Shown here: piece after piece, positions 58,301 to 64,000 of the stretch
Layout: the number at the start of each line of letters is the position of its first letter
Numbering within the stretch: the stretch's first letter is position 1
Assembly: GCA_024516155.1 (NCBI GenBank)
Contig: JAJJXM010000023.1
Location: forward strand, 62,001-126,000
Reading direction: 5' to 3'
Length of the DNA: 64,000 bases
Origin: Pyronema omphalodes
Taxonomy: Eukaryota > Ascomycota > Pezizomycetes > Pezizales > Pyronemataceae
Notes under the pieces: model-generated
Databases searched by the model: none
Told to the model about the DNA's origin: nothing
Seen by the model: the letters and a program-made list of their open reading frames with translations, nothing else
Made by a program: the position numbers and the translations under genes

Positions 58301-59930
58301 CTATGGCCCCACAAACATTTGTAACTGTCTATTTAACCATTCATCCTGATCCGGTCCTCCATCTAAGCCCAAAAATACCTCCGCCTTTACGGAGTCTTCA
58401 AACAGCTGATAACCCAACAGCAGATGCTGAGTTGTCCACCCCGCTTTCCCCTTATATTGCGATCTTAATTTATTAACCGCCCTTTCAACCACATCCTGTA
58501 TCGAATACCGCCGCGAACACTCGTGGCAATATCCTTCACCAAATTTCGCCGCTTGCCATTCCTTCTTTTTTCGCTCTTGTCTTTTCTTAATCAGGTATTT
58601 CGAGAAAAATAATGGAATGCAATTGTCGTAGAAGGTTCTTCCGCCCCGTTCTCGCTCTGCGTTGACAAATTTTCTAGAGTATAGCAGGGTTCGCAGGTCG
58701 GCTTGATCAGCCTCAGCCTGCCAGTCTAACTCCACGTCATCCGGCCTAGATTTTTGAACTTCGATTTGTAAAATATCGTCAATCCTCCTCATAAACTCCG
58801 GATGCCAGTCATTGAAACCACATAAATATTTGTACCGGAGATATCCCGAAGTGACCGAAGAACAAATGTAGGTATTTTTATAGGGTTCCGATTCGAGGCT
58901 AAAACCGGAGATTTCAATTACGTAGTCGGGTTTCTCGGGCTTGGTAACGCCTTCTGTGTCGAAGGGGATCATCCAGGTGTATGAGTCTCGTACGTAGCGG
59001 TCTTTGTGGAACGATGCACCCGGATATTCTACCACCGACCAGCCACGGGCTTGGTATTTGTCTAGGGCTTTCTGTTCTTGTTCTCGTTTGGGGGCCGTGA
59101 CAAGGGTGACACGGTCGATGAAAGTTGCAGTAGGGAAGAGGGCGTAGGCCTTATTCCAGGTAATGACGTTCTGTACTACAGTGGAGTGAAATCGTAGGAC
59201 GCATTGTAGTGGTAGGCCGGTAGTGGAGATAATTTGGACTTTTCGTTCTTTTCTTGCAGATTTTCTAATGAAAGTGTAGACCTGTGCTGTTGTTAGTGAT
59301 CTTTGATCCGGGTGTGACAGTCTCATGAACTAAACCCACCCCTGCGATTCCGGAATCGAAGATAGAATAATCCAGGGGTTCTTGGTCGAGTGGTTGACTG
59401 AGTGCGAATTCCTTTGCCTTCTCTGAGCCATGTAGGTCAAAGTCCGGATGTTGCCGGCTAGTCGGGGTAAACTTGTAGCCTTCTTTATCCTTCAGGTACA
59501 TGCCCAGAGTCTTTATCGCCGACTGTTCTGATCTCCGATTCGGTTCGGCAACATAGATATCCAGATCGCTATCGCTCCACCGGACGCGATCAAAAAACTG
59601 TAAAGCCGCACTGCCGGATATGAAGGCGTCGCATTCGCCTAGGATGCTTCGGAAAGCTTTCGGATTGGTGAAATACGCGGAGAGGAAATTGTTGATGTTC
59701 CATTGCGCGTTCTGGATGGCCTTAAAGGCGCTGTACATACGAGTACTAGCCCTTGACAAGCTGATCAAATCGGCAATGTCGAGATACTGCGCAAGTCTAC
59801 CAGCTACTGGCGAGTTGAAGACACGCTCCAACCCAGAGCCACCAGCAGTGGAACTGGTAGTCGACGACGGCTTCTTCGACGACATGGTGTTCCTCGAGGA
59901 CATCGTGTTTCGTGTGTGAACTGAAAACAC
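58301..59930 (-). CDS. F-box-like / nucleotidyltransferase-fold protein
   Basis: Two exons, 59340-59930 and 58301-59281, joined by a 58-nt intron (GTGGGT...GCACAG, CTAAC branch site), give 523 residues. Residues about 34-75 (LERVFNSPVAGRLAQYLDIA and following) look like an F-box-type helical region. Then FISGSAALQFFDRVRWSDSD at about 103-122, followed by LDIYV, carries the GS...DxD pattern of the nucleotidyltransferase fold, with metal-binding acidic residues at 120-124. A Cys pair in EGYCHECSRRY near the C-terminus could bind metal. Similar proteins, of unknown role, are multicopy in many ascomycetes and basidiomycetes; they may be divergent nucleotidyltransferases or inactive. Several ATGs near the start (59930, 59903, 59888) leave the exact start open. 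It is followed at 61.0 kb by another minus-strand gene. Confidence 0.78.
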
Positions 59931-61032
59931 CCCCTCCTGGGTTCTGATTATTCAAATATGAAAACAGGAGCGCTGATGAGAGGGTCCGTGATCTTGGCTG
60001 GGGTCCGTGGTTGGCGCGTCCCGCACGCGTACTCGATCACACGTGATGGAATACCCAAGACGGCAAGCTGCCGAACATTCCGGAACGCACATTGCTAATA
60101 ATATACTGGTGCGTTGCTCACCGAAGCGGAACGGTCGCTTCTGTGGACTGAACTTGTCGTGGAAAGGAGGAGCTGACGGGCTTGGTTGCTGTAAGGGAGG
60201 ACGCCAGTTCATGGCTAGGTCGTTGGTTGCGGGAGAGGATAGGTTCAGAGACCGCCGCCAAGAAAAGCGGAAATTAAACTGAGCCGTCTGATTCAGGAGG
60301 CGATAGGGTTGATTGTAAAGATAACATTATTTCTTTGTCTTCGAGAATTCATGAGTATCGACGTAAGTTCATATAATAGAATCCCATAAATAATATATAT
60401 ACTTATGTATTTTTATAAATTGTTATCGAATGACGTAGTATAATTATGTCATCCAAGACGTATCATATTAATGCTGAGATTCATTGCTATGTAGGTGTAG
60501 GTCTCCCAGCACCATGGACAGATAATCAAAATCCTTGATGAACGAATCTGCGGCAGCTAGGTTAGTGATAACCTTATTTCAACCACCTCACGCTATGCAG
60601 CCCTGGCCTGTAAATATTGAATGCTTTTCTTGATGAAATTACATACAAATTTTCATGTCTTCGTAAGTACTAACATATGTTACCTTGATATTTAAAATAG
60701 ATTGAATCCAAACGAAAAAGATTAACACAGGAAATATAGCATAAACTAGCATAGCAGACTTTGACTGTTTCAAATGGGATGTTGCATGCCTATGCCGCTT
60801 TCGCAAATGATCTTCCATGACTATTTGTTCCAGGACATTTTTCCGTATTGATTCATGCCCACGCTTGCGCCCGCAGGCATCCAATGACTGCACAGAATAA
60901 TTAGCACAATTCCAGAAAACGTATAGCGATTGGAACGGCGGGCACCGATCCACAAGTTGGCTATCCATACACCCAAAACCCAATAACGTAGACACCGCAA
61001 CGATTGGGGGGGAGGGGGGGGGGGGGATCGCC
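59931..61032. other. Intergenic between two minus-strand genes
   Basis: Promoter side of the F-box/NTase-fold gene and 3' flank of the DUF7726-type gene. A G-rich tract (61006-61026) lies immediately after the stop of the latter. The minus frame 60639-61166 overlaps that gene's 3' end in another frame and has one hydrophobic stretch (AMLVYAIFPVLIFFVW); I regard it as spurious. Confidence 0.5.
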
Positions 61033-63128
61033 TTACCCTCTAGAGGAGCTCTCTGTGATGTTAAAGCCACCTTCTGCACCCCATTCCTTCTCCATCTGCA
61101 ACCTAAAAGCGGATTTAGGCTTTCCCTCCGCAATACGCAATTTTTCGAAGTATATATATCCGCCATAGAAAACAGTCGATGTATTTCCGGCGTCTGGGCC
61201 CTTTTTCATGCAAAAGTCGTTGAGTTGCTTGACCTGAATACTGGCGTTCCCTCTAGTGTGAAACTGAGCAGCAAAAGCCCTGCAGAGGGCTGTTTTAGAA
61301 ATACCTGTGTTCATGAGATACAGGCTGATTTTCTTTCGAAGCTCATCGCACGTGTCATAAACTTCAACGTTGTCCTCGTCTTCTTTATCGAGCTTGATAT
61401 TGCTGATGTCTGGCAAGGCAGCTTCGCCAGTCTTTTGCTTCTTGGTGGATTTATTCTTTTCCTTTTCGCGTTTCTTTGCCTTTTCGCGTCTCATGAAAAA
61501 CCTACAAGCCCCATAGTAGGTGTTGTTGCTATTACCATCCCAAGGGCCCTTCAGCTTCATGAACCGACCGTATGAGTTGCTGTTGGCACGAATCGTTTTC
61601 TGAAACTCGGTAACCTTCATTTCTCCGCTATTCAAGTATTCCCGAATCATCCTTCGGATCTGGTTGCAATTCCATCGACAATCGTCCAGATCAACATCCG
61701 AGTCACTCTTGGCATCTACGCCTTTGTCGGCATCGGAGCCGTGTGGGCGTTTCTCGCCTACCTTGGGAGCGGGGTCTGTATTCGCTGTTTTCACAGCCGC
61801 AGATTCGATAGAGGGTAATGGAGCTATCGAACCTGTATAGGAGGTCTTCTGAAGATCGTTTGGAGCTCCTTGAGTGACGGCAGACACTAGGCCATTAGAG
61901 TGCAACTGATTCCGTCCACTGGATTCCATAAGGCTGGCACCTTTGGCCGCCTCCGCAGCCACCGGTGGCGCTTCGAAACCATTGAATGGTGGTATGGGAC
62001 TCTTTGACTGCAGCTTATACGCTTGAAGGAATTGTGTATTTATTTGGTCTAGAGCATCCCAGCCCATATTTTGGCCGAAATTTCCTGTCTGAAATCATAA
62101 ACAACGTGTACATTTCAGAAACCACATTTCTTTTATATTATCGGGATAACTTAGAATTCACTAACCTTAGGTATTTGGGAATTGGGAAACTTTTCAGGTA
62201 CAGATTGGGAAAATGGCAGAGCTGTGGGTTGTCCCATTGTTACAGGCTTCCCAGCTTCCACGGCGAAGGCGGGCAATGGTAGTGGCAGCGGTACAAATTG
62301 TGCTGGTACAGGTTTCACGGCCTTCACGACGGCGGGCAGTGGCAGTGGCTCGAACTGTTCTGACACAGGTTTCTTTGCGTCCATGGAGACGGCGAGCTGT
62401 GGCAGTGGCCCGGATTGTGCTGACACAAGTTTCTGAGCTTCCATAGCGACGGCGAGCTTTGGAAGTGGCTCTAATTGTGCTGGCACAGGCCTCTCGGCCT
62501 CCATGGAGACAGTGGGTTGTGCCAGTGGCTCTGGTGCCATTTTCACAGGTTGACCGGCCTCCACAGCGATAACGAGTTGTGGCAGTGGCTCGAATTGTGC
62601 TGGTGCAGATTTCTCGGCCTCAATGGAGACGGTGGGTTGTGCCAGTGGCTCTAATGCCATTTTCACGGGTTCCTCAGCCTCCATAGCCACGGCGAGCTGT
62701 GACAGTGGCTCGAATTGTGCTGTCATAGTTTTTTCGGCATCCGTGGCAACAACAGACTGTGCCAATGGCTTGTATTCCGCTGCCACAGATGCTACAGGCT
62801 GTGCTCCAACTTCTTCTTTTGTAATCTCAGGTAACCTCTCCAACGCAGCATTTTTGAGTTCGGTGATCTGGGTTGCCTCCTTTGAAGTCGAAGTCTCCAA
62901 CACCGGTTCAGTCTTCGGCTGTACAGCCTTTGGCTGCTTCCTGGGTTCTCTCGGCCTCTTCTCAACCCACCCTATTAAGGTTCCGTTAACCTTCGGTGTC
63001 GGTGCAGCCTCCCGTATCGCAGGCTTCTTCCCACCTGCCGGGTTTGCACCCGCATTATTAGTAGGTGCCTTGTTGGTTGCCGGGATGGGGGCGGCAGAAC
63101 TGCGCGTTATTCTCTTGCGGGTCGACAT
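61033..63128 (-). CDS. DUF7726-type nuclear protein with 20-residue repeats
   Basis: Two exons, 62166-63128 and 61033-62088, intron 62089-62165 (GTTAGT...GATTTCAG), give 672 residues. The N-terminus is basic (MSTRKRITRSS) and Pro/Ala-rich. Residues about 111-300 are tandem 20-residue units such as AEKSAPAQFEPLPQLVIAVE and AEEPVKMALEPLAQPTVSIE, partly alternating in two types. Exon 2 carries two copies of a helical domain I recognise as DUF7726: NCNQIRRMIREYLNSGEMKV to ACRFFMRRE (about 456-523) and DELRKKISLYLMNTGISKTA to GGYIYFEKLR (about 565-640). A Lys-rich stretch between them (KREKEKNKSTKKQK) could be a nuclear signal. The domain's role is unknown; a DNA- or chromatin-linked function is only a guess. 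Confidence 0.85.
62240..62800. repeat. 60-bp in-frame coding minisatellite
   Basis: About nine diverged copies of a 60-bp unit with GCAGTGGCT/GCCAGTGGCT recurring every 60 bases on the + strand, coding 20-residue units on the minus strand. In the middle, units alternate between two sequence types, so part of the array expanded as 120-bp blocks. Confidence 0.9.
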
Positions 63129-63702
63129 TTGTTGTGGACGGTAGTGTTTGTGTAAGATTAAAGCTCAAAACGTAAAGTCGATAACCAGCGATGATAGTGA
63201 ACCGGGTGGGTTGCGCAGCTGAGATTGTCATGCGTTGTGAAAAAGGTTATGCATATACACGCGTTTCTTTTTTTTTTTGCAAAATTAACCAGTTACGCGA
63301 GGTCAGCTGGTTTCGCGTGGAGTGCCAAGACAGGTTATCTACCCATAATGGCTTCTCAAGCTTCATATTTGCATGAATTTACCTACATAGGGTTAAATTC
63401 GACTACGTTGGTCTGTTGAGGAGGCACCGATAATTTATACCCAGTAGACAATGGCAGCATCTTCCTGTTACAGTCGCTTTTCCATCACGATTATGATTAT
63501 GAAGCAGAGCGTTTGTTACTGCGATTGGCCTCATCGTAATGATCCGGTCAATTTAAAGTTCGCTGTTCAGGTAATCCCAAACTTCGATTAATTATACCTG
63601 GTGTATCAGAAACACGTAACCGATTTTTCATTCCGCAGATCGAGATCGAACGATCATTGGTATGCAGTAAACTTTCCATAAAACCGGTTCTTGATGCGAT
63701 GG
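63129..63702. other. Promoter side of the DUF7726-type gene
   Basis: No coding region recognised. A T10 run lies at about 63269-63278. The interval separates the minus-strand DUF7726-type gene from the unrecognised exon at the right edge. Confidence 0.5.
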
Positions 63703-63945
63703 TCACATCCGTAAGCTACCCCTAGTCAACTTAACATAATCCTGATTGACCATGCTCGCGGGTAGTCCGCTGGCTACAAAGACAGTTAAAAGGCAGGGTT
63801 CTGTCTGAAATTGTTCAACTTCCCGGTTGATACCTCCAGATACAACAGGGAGATACCCAGGCGTATTCTTGGGGTGCAAAACTTTGGCAGATTGTGGCAC
63901 TGCAAGCCAGAGTGGGAATTGAGGAAGTCCTAGGACAAACTCAGA
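63703..63945 (-). CDS. Unrecognised exon, gene probably continues past the edge
   Basis: The minus-strand frame is open for about 80 codons with strongly protein-like, non-repetitive content: LGLPQFPLWLAVPQSAKVLH, TPGYLPVVSGGINREVEQF, EPCLLTVFVASGLPASMVNQ. It has no ATG start; a CCTAG acceptor-like site (about 63930) suggests it is an internal or terminal exon, and the 5' part would lie outside the window. It ends in a TGA at 63703, or may splice at a GTAGCT just before it. I do not recognise the family. Confidence 0.4.
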   Translation of the reverse strand, partial: SEFVLGLPQFPLWLAVPQSAKVLHPKNTPGYLPVVSGGINREVEQFQTEPCLLTVFVASGLPASMVNQDYVKLTRGSLRM

Positions 63946-64000
63946 TACACTTTAACATCGGTTGGCGGGAAGCTGGGCTAGTGATGCCCGTCGTTGAGTT

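Noticed and set aside
60639..61166. 175-codon minus frame with one membrane-like helix
   Set aside because: Overlaps the 3' end of the DUF7726-type gene in another frame and crosses the G-rich tract.
62240..62800. Regular 60-bp spacing that could suggest a CRISPR-like array
   Set aside because: The whole 60-bp unit is repeated, with no unique spacers, and it codes in frame inside a fungal gene.

Overview
The window looks like nuclear DNA of a filamentous ascomycete (Pezizomycotina). Genes carry short introns (about 43-100 nt) with GT..AG ends and CTAAC/CTGAC-type branch sites. The protein families are typical of fungi: a fucose-specific lectin, an F-box/nucleotidyltransferase-fold protein, a DUF7726-type nuclear protein, a class-E cytochrome P450, a 15-PGDH-like short-chain dehydrogenase and a maltose-type acetyltransferase. 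I cannot fix the species. Gene density is very low: five apparently intact genes, one more with a single one-base lesion, and a set of broken ones in 64 kb. No rRNA, convincing tRNA, transposase, reverse transcriptase or CRISPR array was seen.

Layout. 1-5.8 kb: simple repeats, no convincing gene. 5.8-7.2 kb: two exons on the minus strand that splice in frame, an unrecognised gene. 7.2-12.4 kb: AT-rich DNA, apparently empty. 12.4-22.5 kb: a rearranged block with an RCC1-repeat (SAF1-like) gene carrying a frameshift, a frameshifted sugar O-acetyltransferase, a truncated fucose-specific lectin fused head-on to a duplicated RCC1-gene 3' end, and several diverged copies of the DNA that follows that gene. 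24-25.6 kb: a four-exon gene for a protein with a cysteine-dioxygenase-like metal motif, with one apparent frameshift. 25.9-28 kb: very skewed low-complexity DNA nearly free of G on the + strand, with long C runs. 28.0-29.2 kb: an intact Ser/Arg-rich protein. 29.2-39.8 kb: a gene desert full of micro- and minisatellites. 39.8-42.0 kb: a second, much decayed RCC1-type copy, split by a (GTGATGA)n array, a pyrimidine tract and a tRNA-like hairpin that may be the head of a SINE. 42-48 kb: scattered protein-like fragments. 48.2-50.1 kb: intact P450. 55.7-56.6 kb: intact SDR. 58.3-63.1 kb: two intact minus-strand genes (F-box/NTase-fold and DUF7726). An unrecognised partial exon lies at the right edge.

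How the genes fit together. The P450 and SDR could both act on a small lipophilic or specialised metabolite, but they are 5.6 kb apart and no synthase is visible, so a pathway is only a possibility. The main theme is decay by duplication and small lesions: RCC1-type sequence occurs in at least three places, and the RCC1 gene, the acetyltransferase, the lectin and the dioxygenase-like gene each carry one-base or nonsense lesions. Real pseudogenisation and base-level sequence error cannot be told apart from this window alone.
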